Source of the DNA: Thamnocephalis sphaerospora
Lineage: Eukaryota; Zoopagomycota; Zoopagomycetes; Zoopagales; Sigmoideomycetaceae
Assembly (NCBI GenBank): GCA_003614735.1
Contig: KZ992462.1
Coordinates: 1-52,479 of the forward strand
Direction of reading: 5' to 3'
DNA length: 52,479 nucleotides
Made by a program: the position numbers and the translations under genes. Within the stretch, counting starts at the first letter, position 1. Each line of letters begins with the position of its first letter. Shown one piece after another: positions 1-10,699 of the stretch. The notes beneath the pieces were generated by a model. The model saw nothing but the letters and a program-made list of their open reading frames with translations, was not told the origin of the DNA and made no database searches.

Positions 1-370
1 TCATCAGCCACACTGGCGCAGGCCAGTCGCACTTTTTGGATCGGATCCACAGTGCAGGCGGTGGTCACTACCGGGATGCGACAGAGAACGTCGCTGCTGG
101 TCAGCCTTCGGCCGATGCCGTCTTCCACAGCTGGATGAACTCGCCGCGTAAGTTGCTGTTTGCGCGCAGTTGTTACCGCCCATGACAGAAAGCTCACGTA
201 CCGGTGTGAACACAGAGCATCGCGCAAACATGATGAAGCCCACCAACACGCACATTGGCGTTGGCATTGCAGCGCGTGGTGGCCAGCTTTACTGGACGAT
301 GAACACCGGCAACAACGGTGGCCGGGTCAATTTTCCCGAGTGCCCCAACAGGATCGCCTTCCATGACTAG
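1..370 (+). CDS. CAP/SCP-domain secreted protein, 3' part
   Basis: Only the C-terminal part of the gene lies in the window; the reading frame begins at base 3. The visible protein starts ISHTGAGQSHF and continues with a GHYRDATENVAAG stretch and a W-M-N-S-P tail, which are the CAP (SCP/PR-1/YkwD) signature blocks (GENxAxG and W..SP.HR.N). A 68 bp intron (148-215) joins MNSP to QHRANMMKP, restoring the usual SPxHRxN motif, and the protein ends CPNRIAFHD at the stop 368-370. CAP proteins are normally secreted and bind sterols or act outside the cell; the signal peptide, if any, lies off the left edge. The gene converges on secreted kinase-like gene A, leaving a 363 bp gap. Family call is firm; the specific role is unknown. 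Confidence 0.8.
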
Positions 371-733
371 CGTATGCACGCAGTATGCCTATGGCATGTC
401 ACATGGCAGCTCTTCCGCTAAACTATGCTGGCCATTACAGCTTACCTTTGTAGTGCTTGACCATTCGGCAATAAAAGAGCGAGAATAATCAACGTAGATT
501 TGCGCAGGGGGCAGCAGTGCACAGGTGGACCGCTTGTGCGTGATAAACAGTCATCGACTCTACCTGGTTTACACATGTGAGCGTTTTGCACGCTTACCAT
601 TGCGTTGCAGCCACCGCACATCACCGCGCTTGAAGTGCGGTTGCACAGCATGTATTGCTTAAATTCGAAAAGCAAAAAGTACACGTGCAACGTTTACTGC
701 GCTATTGCAGTTGAATATTACAGATGGTGCCGA
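371..733. other. Intergenic, convergent 3' ends
   Basis: This stretch separates the stop of the CAP gene from the stop of kinase-like gene A. I see no open frame with recognisable content. An AATAAA-like A-rich string occurs near 470-490. It presumably holds the two 3' UTRs and poly(A) sites. Confidence 0.5.
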
Positions 734-1967
734 CTAGGATAGCGTTGTCAGCACTTTGGACCATACGTGCCCTAGATAGGCAAGCGGCTTATCCTTGCCG
801 GCCAGCGCAAAAATGAGCGACGCATCCAGCTCGCTGACGGTGGGCCGCTTTTCGGCCCTGCAGGTCATGAGCGCATCTAAAAGCTGGAGTAGATGGGCAT
901 TTTTTACAGCCAGGATTGGCTTGAATCGGTTTTCGCCCAGCTCTACAATGCTCCTCATCTTGAAGACCATGTATTTTTCGAGCCACTTTGTGTACTTTTC
1001 GTCTGCAGGAGAATAGTAGTAGCCGTAGGGCGGTGCTCCGGTCAACGCGTCGTAAAGCGTTGCACCAAGCATCCACGAGTCGCGCTTGAGCAAATTTGTC
1101 CGGGTCTCTAGATAATCCTCCGGCGGCCGATAGCCAAATGTGCCAGCTACTGCCGGCTGCAGCTGCCCCTTGCTGCGCTGCGATTTCTCAAGGTTCATAA
1201 TGGTGATCTGGGGCATATCATTTGGCGTTGCTTGCCAAACCATAATGTCTATTGGCCACACGGTCGCTGTAAGTTAAAGGAGCAATGTCGTTGCAGTACT
1301 TGGCCACCTACTGTCCGGCTGTATGTCACCGTGCGCCAGGTTGAGGCGATGCATGTATTTGAGTGCTGCGTGTGTCGAGCTCACATGAATTGCCGTGCAA
1401 GGCAGCGGTGGCAGCATCTATTCCACAACGTACCTGTAATAGCTTGTGCAAAAATGTCCGGCAGCAGCGCGTCCTTTTGTTCTCGCGACAGTGCCCCTGC
1501 ATATACCCGCAGACTAACGCCACTAGGGCGCTTGAAGATCAAGCAGTATTGGCCATTGGCCGATGGAAAGCCGGCCAGCAGGGTTGCAAACAAAGTTTTG
1601 GCACTCTGTGGTATACCGTACCATCCTGGATCTTCATTACGGATAGTCTGTATGTAGAACTGTAGGTGAACGCGTGCTTTGGCATCGCCCCCAAGCCAAG
1701 TGTTATACGTACCATGAGTGCAGAGTGTTCGCGCTGTGCATTCTCCCGTGTAGCGCACTTGAGAAGGATGGGCTCTCCAAAGTATAGTGCAGGCACAGTA
1801 TGTGACTTTCCCTTGTTGGCGCGGGGCAGCTTCTCAACCGCCAGTCCCGGTATGCTTTGAATAGACTGCGCGTCAACTTCTGCCGGCTGTGGCGTTGGTA
1901 TGGCGTATGAGAATGGAGACAAACATAGTATAGCGGCGACCAGCGCGCCGACAACGAGAAGACGCAT
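734..1967 (-). CDS. Secreted kinase-like protein A (likely pseudokinase)
   Basis: The four exons are 1713-1967, 1434-1659, 1312-1365 and 734-1266, giving 355 aa. All three introns (53, 68 and 45 bp) keep frame. The start is MRLLVVGALVAAILCLSPFS, a clear signal peptide with likely cleavage after Ala22. A short kinase fold follows. The beta3 lysine is K70 (ILLKC), the catalytic-loop equivalent is H-G-D-I-Q-P-D-T at 172-179, a PPE replaces APE near 226, and DSWMLG near 241 matches the subdomain IX D-x-W-x-x-G. The DFG position reads N-L-E (N203), and the catalytic-loop Lys and Asn are changed to Gln and Thr, so metal binding and catalysis are doubtful even though the HxD aspartate remains. There is no glycine-rich loop and no membrane segment after the signal peptide. 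Exon structure and motifs match genes B and C at 28.8 and 32.6 kb. Function is unknown; an extracellular or ER-lumen role is inferred from the signal peptide. Confidence 0.82.
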
Positions 1968-2719
1968 TGCTGAATGAAATGAATGCTGAAGGTAGCGCGT
2001 GGTATGGAGTAACCGTGGTAGATAGGGCGTGCGACTGCGCCGTACAGCCGCCAGACAATATATGTTTGCTCTACCCTATCGTGCATGTGCTGGAACAGCT
2101 ATAGGAAAGCCACATCGTGCTCGCTGCATTTGGCGGCGATTCGCCTGACCAGCTTACTATCTGCATCACGTTTGCCTTGCCACGTGTGTGGACGATCTGT
2201 TTTCCAGAGTAGGATAATCTGCACGTCGATTGCGCCACTCGTACAAGCTTGCGTTATTGTATGTGCCAGCACTAGCAATGATGTAGTGGATGCACGTGCT
2301 AGTGCACAAGTATAGTCGCTTGTACACTCCAGCGCAGTCTTGCGCCACTTGAGCGATTGTAAAGCTGCTCAGTTGGGCGACTAGTATGATGTAGTGGTCT
2401 CCAGTGGCCATGTCGTGCTGCGCAGCTTGATGACTGTGGTCTAGACGATTTGGAAACTGGTGGCACTATGTTGCTGGACCTCTTGTGCACCACTGTTTAC
2501 CACTCTGCGCGCGACGTGTCTTTTCCTTACATTCGACTGCCATTCAACGTCGTACGCATCCGCATGGCGTCTCTTACCCGTAGCACTGCTGGAAGCGCTG
2601 GCACTGATCTGGCTGGTCGTGTGCATGGCTGTTTGCACGCTTGGCGCCAAAGACAGCGCCGTTCGCGCGCAGCCAACACCGGCTGGCTGCAGTTCTCCTA
2701 TGGTAGGTTGTAGGCCGTA
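1968..2719. other. Unassigned 750 bp upstream of kinase-like gene A
   Basis: The region lies between the start of gene A (minus strand) and the likely start of the next plus-strand gene. Several frames of 60-100 codons exist on both strands (for example 2450-2713 plus and 2441-2770 minus), but none shows a recognisable motif or a clean intron-linked continuation. It probably contains the promoter of gene A (a TATATT-like string on the minus strand near 2055) and perhaps unrecognised 5' exons of the downstream gene. Confidence 0.35.
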
Positions 2720-3916
2720 ATGGCTCGTGGCTTGGCTGGCACTGGAAAAGCTAAAGACCAGCCATTGCACCAGCTCTTCTGGCAGTTGTATCTGGACTGC
2801 GGTGAGACGTGCCGCTACGTGCCAGCTGGCGCTTCACAGTGACGAACGGCGCATGCTATGCAGCTGTGCGTTCTTGGTGGATCAAGTGGCTCTTTCTTCT
2901 CAAGCTTCGCAAACACTGATTGCCAAGCTCGCTGATGAGGTGAATAGGCTGCAGAGTGCCTGTAAATCCGGTCGACTGATGCCACGCTCTGCTGCGGCCA
3001 ACGTGCAGCTGATCGATGTCGACCGGCTGTGCGGTTTGATGCTTCGTGAGCAATTGTTATTCATCGTGTCTAGTAAGTGACAGACTAGAACGGGCGGATC
3101 AACGACGTGCTGCTAAACAGTGCAATTGCTGTTGTGCGCAGGAGATCGACTGCTCAGCAGGCTCGAGCAGTGCATTTCCGAGGCATTTGGCGACACCCTA
3201 CTGATTACGGCTGATGCAGAGCGCGGTCGACCAAGTATGGTTGGTGGTCTAGTCGGGCAATATGCGCAGTGATCGCGCGCGCGCTAATTTTTGTGAGCAG
3301 CTGGAGAGCACAGAGCGAGATGCATTTGTTACGCAGCTCGTCAAAGTAGCCACCAAGGTACAGAGTGCACTGTCGGCACCTGGCGTACACGGTGGCGTGC
3401 TGGACTGTTCCAGCTTTGTCGAGTGAGCGACCACAGCATACCGCAGACAAGCATATCATATGTCGCTCTAACATTTCAGCTGTTTGTACTGGCGCACTCG
3501 CGACATGCAGCGACGCAACTGTGGTGGCATTTACCGGCTGGCTTTTGGAATATCCGGTCGTCTATGTACACCCGCGCCCTACCGAAAGCAACTGTTTGGG
3601 ATTGGAAGAGCTGCTTCTTGTACGCGCACACGCCGTGTGCACACATGAACGCCACAAGTGGGTAGCCATAATGACCAGCATCTCATTTGATCGAGCCAAA
3701 TACTGATACCGAGCTAGCGCTAGCGAGCTGACCGAAGAGTCCATGTATCTACTGCAAAGCTTTAGTCTCCCGACGAGCGCTGTTGACAGCCAGCATACTG
3801 ACGTGCTTGTAAAAGCATGGCAAGCACGATGGGGACTGCGCTTTGCCCGGCAGCAGGTCTGGTCCAATCTACGCACCACAGTGCAACATGTGACGCTATC
3901 ATATGTTGTTCTATGA
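2720..3916 (+). CDS. Probable DUF4504/UPF0739 (C1orf74-like) protein
   Basis: Coding segments are strung across short introns. MARGLAGTGKAKDQPLHQLF... runs from 2720 and leads into LYLDCG. A long frame follows to the GTAAGT at about 3075. Then comes GDRLLSRLEQCISEAFGDT, then LESTERDAFVTQLVKVATK (about 3300-3357). Next is a block reading VVAFTGWLLEYPVVYVH and SNCLGLEELLLVRAHA (about 3520-3635). The last segment, SFSLPTSAVDSQHTDVLVKA followed by QVWSNLRTTVQHVTLSYVVL, ends in TGA near 3914. The block TGWLLxYPVVYVxxPxxxxNCL followed by a VPxS-like and W-x-x-R segment resembles DUF4504 proteins, whose function is unknown. The first intron does not keep frame in any splice I tried, so the N-terminus and several boundaries are provisional. 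Confidence 0.42.
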
Positions 3917-4095
3917 TGGATGCGCACTTCATTTACGATACTACGCAGCTCGTCAGTCCGAGGCGCAGTGCTATAGGGCCGGCGGCAGTGGCGTTATTCA
4001 TACACAATTGAAGATGGAGGCAAAAAGACTGCGCAACGACGCAAAGCAAATAGTCGGGCGTCGACAGGCCGACGGCGGCGCACACGCCCTGATCG

Positions 4096-5205
4096 CTACT
4101 GTCCCAGCTTCACACGCTTAGTAAACTGCATCGCCTGTACCGGCTGCAGCTCGGCCGCCTTGCCATGCCCCACCGGCGTCGTTGGGCCGCAGTTCTCCTT
4201 GTTCTGTGCCGACATCGCACATCATTAGCGACATAATAGTATGTACGTGCACCCATTCTGCTTGAATACGCACCTCCATGCGTGTGCGTATCTCGTCAAT
4301 CTCAGCCACCACACGAGCCAGCTCTTCCTTGACTCGGCGCAGCCGTTGCCGCTTCTCTTCAAGCGCCACCAGTGGCTGTGCGGCGTAAATGTGTCATTAG
4401 TGCTTGCAATATCGATGACATTGAGGCAGCAATAGCTTACATCCTCCGGCTTGGGCAGTACAATGGCACGCCACTCCTCCTCTGAGACCTCGTAGCTGTC
4501 GTGTACTTTGATTAGCGCATTGAAGCGGAGAATAACATTTGCTGCGTAGTGTACTCACAGTTCACGGTTTTGCTGAATTCGCCGCTTGATCTCTTCGCGT
4601 GACGGCTTGTCTGTAGTTGCGTCAGTCCCAGCATCACCACTAACGCGTGCCATCGCCACCTACTGCCGGTGTTCACAATGCAGTTGTTCTTCCGCTTAAT
4701 GCCTGGACCCTGCTTCTCGGCGTTAATGGCACCGATGATCATGGGGTCAAGATGAAGACCCGCAAACTCTGTAGCGCAGTCCCATGTATGTGGCAACGTG
4801 AACAACGGCTCAGAACTAGCGCAAACCTGCAGGTTGTGCCGTACAGCACAGTCACACGTACCCGCAGTGCTCTGCTGGCCGAGCAGGCGTTGCAGCTGAA
4901 GGTTCATTTGTGCAATAGTTTTGCCGGGCAAGCAGCCGGCCTCTACAATGCGCGCCCAGCTGCCAATGCCAAATTTCATGACCGCCTTTCGTAGCACCTC
5001 TGCTTCGTCCTGCGACCAGCCTGCACAGATCTCCATCATTAGCTGGCTTCCAACCAAAAGAATACCACAGAGCGGTACAAAGGCCAGACTGCTGCTGCTT
5101 ACCGGGAGAGTAGGTGCAATTCCACAGGGATGGCGAGTCGTTGGCGCGAATAACGTTGCGCTGCCCCGTGGGCATACTGCGCGGCTTCGGGGCGGAGAAG
5201 GCCAT
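4096..5205 (-). CDS. SANT/Myb-like domain protein
   Basis: Seven exons (5103-5205, 4862-5020, 4664-4768, 4559-4610, 4441-4495, 4274-4375, 4096-4203) splice in frame to 227 aa; introns are 53-93 bp. The N-terminus reads MAFSAPKPRSMPTGQRNV. A SANT/Myb-type helix bundle begins at about residue 35 (WSQDEAEVLRKAVMKFGIGS, with a second Trp in SWARIV), followed by GCLPGKTIAQMNLQLQRLLG. A conserved-looking central block (EFAGLHLDP, then GPGIKRKNNCIVNTG) leads into a charged helix and a predicted coiled coil (LEEKRQRLRRVKEELARVVA). Proteins of this type are nuclear and bind DNA or histone tails; the exact family role is unknown to me. The start is chosen because the upstream exon splices in phase onto the SANT helix. 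Confidence 0.8.
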
Positions 5206-5409
5206 GTTGACGCACAAAGGCACTGTGGCGCTGCGGCAAGTAGGTTGACGGCGGAGCTGGAGTGCAACCGCGAAACAAGGTAGATGGAACAGGCCAAACA
5301 GCCGCGCAAGCGATGAAGCGATGAAAGAGTGGAAGAAAAGCAAAGCACAGGAGTGGCGAACGCGTTTTCCTTGGAAACACGCGTCACCTTTGCCTGTCGC
5401 TAGCCAACA

Positions 5410-7158
5410 ATGGCGCTTTCACCGCGCACTAGTGTCGTCTTTGTGCCGCGCAATGCATACGGCACTAGCTACCATGGTCTAGTGCAGATTGGCGTAGGTA
5501 CACAGTAGCGCAGCAGTGTGGTCGTGCTAGGCTAACTTGGGCTGGCCAGCAAACGGAACATGTTGTGCGCGTAGATTTGGGTGGCACGCCAGAGCATCCG
5601 CAGTGGCGTGGTGCGCGCTTACTCGGTAGCAGTGCTTTAAGAGAGTTGCTGAGCAGCCAAATGGACATACTGCAGGCGGTAGGATGCGCGTTCATGTTAC
5701 CATCCGCCACTGACCAACCATCGCTGTCATCGCTATTGCAAAGAAACTGGAGCTGTGCGAATCCATTGAGGCATTTACCGCAGAACTGGAGGATGTGCTA
5801 GTAGGTCGTGTGCCGCTGCCATGCCGAGACATGCTGTATTGACCCGCAGTATTCAGGAGAAGCAGCAGCAGCAGAAAACGGTCGAGTCTAGCCAAAGCGC
5901 AGTCAGTCTGGATAAGACGCCGACAGTACATGCCAGCTTTTACGCTGGTCTGATGGACGAGCTAGATGCAGTCGGATGGGACTTTGTGTTTGAGCTAGAC
6001 GACCACAGTGTGGTGCTGTGCATAGAGTAAGCCGCACGTCAATGTCCATGCTCACCATGTCTCGAGGCTCATGGAACTTGCAGCGACAGCAGCGGTCAAA
6101 GGCATACAGTGCGAGCCATTATGTTCGCAGACTTTCCCGCTGCACCGCCACGCCTTGAAAATGACTATGGCGTAGCGCTACGTGTTGAGCGAGATGTCAA
6201 TGGCCGTTGGTTGACCGGTGCACTAAGGCATATGAATGAGGTAGTCAGAGCATGGTTATCGCTGTGGTATTGTAGCCTGGCTATAGCTGCTTGAGCTTTC
6301 TGTAGATTGTTGCTCGCTATCAGCATGTCTGGCAAGTGCTTCGGCATGTGGATGAAAGTCTGTGGGTACTGGACGCTGAGGCTACCGCGTCCTTGAGACT
6401 TAGCCGACGTATTGTACTGGGTAAGCCGACCTGTTGCGGGTATTCATGCACATGTTGCTTATCTACCGTTGCTACTCTAGCCAACCTTGTACTGCTAGAG
6501 CTGACATTTCATCCAGAGCGCCCGGAGACGTTGCCTTCCTGGCGGTTTCTTGGCTCGGAAGCAAATATTGCACCGCTGCGCAGTCGCTGGCATGCGAACC
6601 GTGCATTGTGGTAAGCTGAATTGACCAGCACCATGTTTGACCAGCGACACGCTGACATCTGGCCTGCATGTCCATCCAGGTCCACCAATGCCACGACGCG
6701 AGAAAATTTGGAGGTGCTGCTGGGGTTCCCACCGCCAACTCGTCCAACCGAGACATCAGAAAGCGGCGGCTTTGAATGCGGCATCTGTTACGCCTACTCG
6801 CTTGAGGACGAGTTGACTGTCGCTTCAGGAGAGGGAGAGCGTACATCTTTGGTGCCTGATGTGCTGTGCGCAAACCAGCACTGTGGTCGACCGTTTCACC
6901 GGCCGTGCTTGATCGATGTAGGTCATGCTCGCTTAGTACGTTGTGCTTGGCTAACTGTACTGTGGCGAACAATGTTACAGTGGTTTCGTGCCGATCCAAC
7001 TGCGCGACAAAGCTTGGGCGTGATATTTGGCCAGTGCCCCTACTGCGAACAGGTACGTATCTATCGCATACAAACCACACACGCCCAGTACTGACGTGCT
7101 TTCGATGATACAGAGCATTTCGGCCAGTACACTGGCGAGCAGGACACCACGCATGTAA
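5410..7158 (+). CDS. FANCL: FANCL-type E3 ubiquitin ligase
   Basis: Ten exons join in frame to 392 aa (5410-5493, 5550-5678, 5744-5800, 5857-6026, 6084-6240, 6324-6420, 6481-6610, 6680-6917, 6981-7052, 7114-7158), close to the 375 aa of human FANCL. The N-terminal ELF-like part reads VVFVPRNAYGTSYHGLVQIG. The central double-RWD (URD) region includes VGWDFVFELDD and RHTVRAIMFADFPAAPPR, then SLWVLD, SRRIVLG and LTFHPERPETLPSWRFLG, which follow the order of animal FANCL. The C-terminal RING has all eight zinc ligands: CGIC, LC, HC, FH, PC and QCPYC. FANCL monoubiquitinates FANCD2/FANCI with UBE2T during interstrand-crosslink repair in the nucleus. The exon-3 acceptor (CAAAG) is the weakest splice call. 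A poly-Gln tract (QQQQ) sits in exon 4. Confidence 0.9.
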
Positions 7159-7284
7159 GTTCACCCAAGTAAAGTGTACATCTATTCCTTCATCACAGGC
7201 ACGCGCGGCGTAAAGTGTATCGGACAGCTGGCACGTTGGCCGTGCGCCGACACGTGTTACTCCATGCAACTTGCTAGTGCTTAT

Positions 7285-8728
7285 CTACCGGCTTCCTGAA
7301 CGGCGATGAGCTTCTCGCGGTATGCGCTGGAGAGTGCGTGCGAGGCGCATAAGCTGGCCCATATCGCCTTTAGACTGGGCACCGTCGACACTACGACAAT
7401 GCTATCGAGCACTTCGGCCAGACGACCGTTGTAGGTGCTGCGCACAGAAAGGGCTTACGTCAAGGCTAGTAATGGCGTACACATGCTGACCGCGCGTCAC
7501 AAACAAAGGATACTGCACTTGAGGTGGCTCCACCCAGCCGTGGATCAGCGACCGATAGCGCACCGGCGGAGTAGCGTGAAACTTGAGTGCGCGCACCTCG
7601 GCTATCAGATTGTCGGCATCGAGGTGAAATCCGATGGAAAGTGTATCCACCAATGCCGGCTCAAACGACTACACAACGCCCAACTTGGTGAGCAATTTCG
7701 AGCACACCCGGATGCAACTTGGCACGTACGTCTTCGTAGCTTGGCTGCTTTGGAAATAGCAGCTCTTCCTTTGGCTTTAAAATGGCCATGGTGTTGTTTA
7801 GATGGTCCAGCAGACAGCGTGCCGCCTACAGCACGCCATAATAAGCAATTCTGCAACATAATATGTATGCCCAGCGTATCCCAGCTACCTCTTTTCCCTG
7901 GTCAAGGCTGTCTGGTTTGGCCAGACTCTCCGTCACCACTCGCAGTACTTGTATGGACTCTTTCAGATCCGCAATCTGTGCAAGGACATGAGCACAGCCG
8001 TGTGCGCCACACATGCTATGGCTCACCCACCTGAGGCATTGGATAGGGCTGCTGCGCGCTAATGATGGTGTGGGTCGGATAACCACGAGCATGCTTGGGC
8101 ATCGTTGCCATAATTTCCTGCCGTAGCCCACGCGTCGTCAGTCAGACCCTCTGCTGCAGGTGCTGTCTGGCGCTATACATACACCTTTGGTAAGCTGCGG
8201 GCCGCAGAGCGTGACATATCCTTTGAGAACCTCAGAGCTACAGGCACGTCCTATCAGCACCGATGAAACGCACACGCGCATGCCGCATGCAGGCCTACCT
8301 TTTGGTGGTCAGCGCTAGCGTCTCTCCTGCACACTTTCCCGCATCATCTTCGGCGATATACGCAAAGCACGTGTTGAGCCGAAGCACCACAGCGTGCACA
8401 CGCGGCTGCGCATAAAATACCGACCTAATACGCTCGCTGCCAAAGCACTCTGTAGCGTGATGCGCTGCGTCAGTTGCATGCGCCAACAGTGCCGCACGGC
8501 CACCTCTATGCATGGCCACATACGTCAAACTCGCGATTCAGCTCGGCAACCAGCCCGTCAAACTCCTCGTTCAATAACCAGCGTGTCTCTGCTTCCTAAA
8601 CGACGGTGTGGTGCACTGCGTGAGCATGCTGTCCTCCGCACGCGGTCAACAGCTCCGTGCTCTACCAGGTCGCTCTGCTCGCTTGCCAGCAGCTCCGAGT
8701 CGTTGGGATTGGGTGGCAGGGGGATCAT
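7285..8728 (-). CDS. Rogdi/Rav2-like RAVE complex subunit
   Basis: Minus-strand exons start at MIPLPPNPNDSELLASEQSD. An intron leads to EAETRWLLNEEFDGLVAELN, matching the Rogdi N-terminal helix. Further on come VLKGYVTLCGPQLTKG (Rogdi: VKGVLTLQG...), then EIMATMPKHARGYPTHTII, IADLKESIQVLRVVTESLA and LLDHLNNTMAILKP. After LSIGFHLDADNLIAEVRALK the chain continues through YNGRLAEVLDSIVVVS and ends EAGR. Block order matches the Rogdi leucine-zipper family. The family acts in RAVE/rabconnectin to assemble V-ATPase V1 on V0. The last intron (donor GTACGC, 43 nt) is short. Two internal joins, around 8200-8540 and 7650-7720, are not resolved, so the protein is not fully read. The identification rests on distributed weak similarity, hence moderate confidence. 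Confidence 0.6.
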
Positions 8729-8960
8729 GGCGACTGAATGCAAGAGGTGTGTGACGCGGTCCTGCCAACCGCAGCCAGCGCGGCTGTCCAATAAATCTGC
8801 TCACATGTCGCCCGGTGGCCTGCGCTGGCTAAACGCCCTGCCACCACTCATTCTTGCACGTCAAGGCTACCGCCGCTTACATTACTCGTTGCCAGCGCAC
8901 AGCACGCTCTCCGGCAGCCTCTACTCCGCTGCGCGTGTCTACCAGCCAGCTCACGCTGTC

Positions 8961-10417
8961 ATGTCTGGGCTTACACAGCCATCTGTATCGCAGCAGCAGG
9001 GCGCACCGGCGACCGGCTATCCCTCGTCCAAGCCCATCTACACGGTCAAGTGTAGGTTAAGATGGCCTTGCAATGCGCAGCCTGTTCCAGCACACTCATA
9101 GGAGCGCGTTCCTAGCCAACTATGCGGGCGACATTCGCCGCATTGCCTTTGCAACGCTTCCAACGCTGAATGAGTAAGTGATGCGCGCCCGTCGCCTTGC
9201 GCGTGTCGCGCCATGGTGGCTTATCGCCGCATACAGCGTGCAGACCGCCATACGGCATCTCTACGTTTCGCAGCTATCGGGTGATGCTAGTAAGCATATT
9301 TTCAAGTATGTGGACGAAGGCAAGTGCATCGGCGACACGCATATACCAGTATTGCAACTGGCCGCTGATACATGTCGCTGGGTGCTATTCAGATGGCGAT
9401 CTAGTCACACTAAGTGATGATGCGGAGTTGCAGTTTGCTTATCAGACGTCACAAAAGCTTCGCGTTAGCGTCTACGGTAGGCGAGCCATCCGATGCTGTC
9501 AGCAGCCGTCTGGTTAAACTAACTCGCCTGATGAGCAGACCGCGAGCGGCATCCACCACCCACCAATGTGGCCTTTACGGGTACATCTACCACTGGCACC
9601 GTTGCTGGCAGTGTACGCGACGAGCTGTTTGAGCTGCGTCGCCGTCTGGACACGCTACTTTCTGGTAACGTTGCAAGTGGCGCTGCACCTTGTAAGTGCA
9701 CGTTGATCAGGACATGCTGTATTTGACGCTAACAGCGTCTATGCAATAGTGCCTGCAGCCTACAGCAGCGTTGCTCCTTCAAGCAACGGCCACAGCAATT
9801 ACATGGGCCAAACCAACGATACTCAGCAGCAGCAGCAGCCAAGTGCACCTGCCTATTCGCCCAAACCTACCAGTGCATCAGCTCATCCAACATCTGCTGC
9901 TACTACTGGCACCGTAGGCGCAGCATACAACGCCACACCCAGCACGCCAGGTTACCCGCCCACAGCGGCTACCGGCACATCTGCCTACCCGCCGCCTGTC
10001 GCGCCAGGCACATCGAGCTATCCGCCGCCACCGCCTGCCAGTGCGCCCGCCTATCCGCCACCACCAGCGGCAGCCAGCGGAGCGTATCCTCCGGCCAACA
10101 CCACGGCTACATCGAGCGCAGGCGCATCGCCGTCGCTCAGCAACGCTTCCAGCGTCTATCCATCCGCAGCATCCAGCTATCCGCCGCCATACGGCCAGCC
10201 GCCCAAGGTAACCAGCGCGCCCAGCTACCCGCCTCCACCAGGCGCACCCGGCCAGTCGCCAACCGCCACAGCACCTGGCGCAGGCTATGCTGCACCCGCG
10301 CTTGCACCTGGCTATGCGCCGCCGCCAGGTGCTGCCTCCGTCTACCCGCCACCACCGGGTCCGCCGGGTCAGACCAAACCACCCACCACTTTTTCGCCCA
10401 CTGGTAGCTACTACTAG
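8961..10417 (+). CDS. TFG-like PB1-domain protein with proline-rich tail
   Basis: Six exons (8961-9051, 9116-9173, 9237-9319, 9393-9476, 9539-9691, 9750-10417) give 378 aa. The PB1 domain covers about residues 25-107: IYTVKSNYAGDIRRIAF, then KYVDEDGDLVTLSDDAELQF, which contains the acidic OPCA motif. A short coiled coil (RDELFELRRRLDTLLSG) follows, and the last exon encodes a long Pro/Tyr/Ala/Ser-rich low-complexity region with repeated YPPP. PB1 plus coiled coil plus P/Q-rich tail is the layout of TFG, which organises COPII coats at ER exit sites. That function is inferred from layout. Intron 3 (9320-9392) uses a GC donor (G|GCAAGT); only this splice gives the required DEDGD sequence. Confidence 0.78.
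9320..9392 (+). other. GC-AG intron in the TFG-like gene
   Basis: The intron begins GCAAGT and ends TTCAG. Joining G at 9319 to AT at 9393 completes the PB1 acidic motif D-E-D-G-D; there is no in-phase GT donor nearby. Confidence 0.85.
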
Positions 10418-10699
10418 CTGTCCCACTAGCCAATTGTGTGTTTGTGCGTAAACAGCCACGGGCGTTGCCTGTGATGCTGTGTTTGCGTGGTATCAATATA
10501 CATCTCCTTGCCTCTATGCGCTTTGATGATTGCCGCAAAGGCCGACGCTGTTGTGTACTGCGTCATCCGCACCCTGTCCACAGCAGCTCTTGTCGCTCCA
10601 CCACGCTTCGTTATTGCTACTCGCACCGGCCACCCACTCACCGCCTGTCCGTTTGTTCGTAACACCCGCCGCCTGCCTGCATCCGACCGCCTTGCAACC

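Noticed and set aside
3562-3927. Minus-strand 121-codon frame
   Set aside because: It overlaps plus-strand exons that carry the DUF4504-like motif and shows no motif of its own.
6472-7269. Minus-strand 265-codon frame opposite FANCL
   Set aside because: It covers FANCL exons and introns alike without any stop at intron borders or any domain; the sense strand is clearly FANCL.
9878-10538. Long minus-strand frames rich in Trp, Arg, Gly and Cys opposite the TFG-like tail
   Set aside because: They are the reverse complement of the Pro/Tyr/Ala-rich tail; the composition is a direct product of the low-complexity sense codons.
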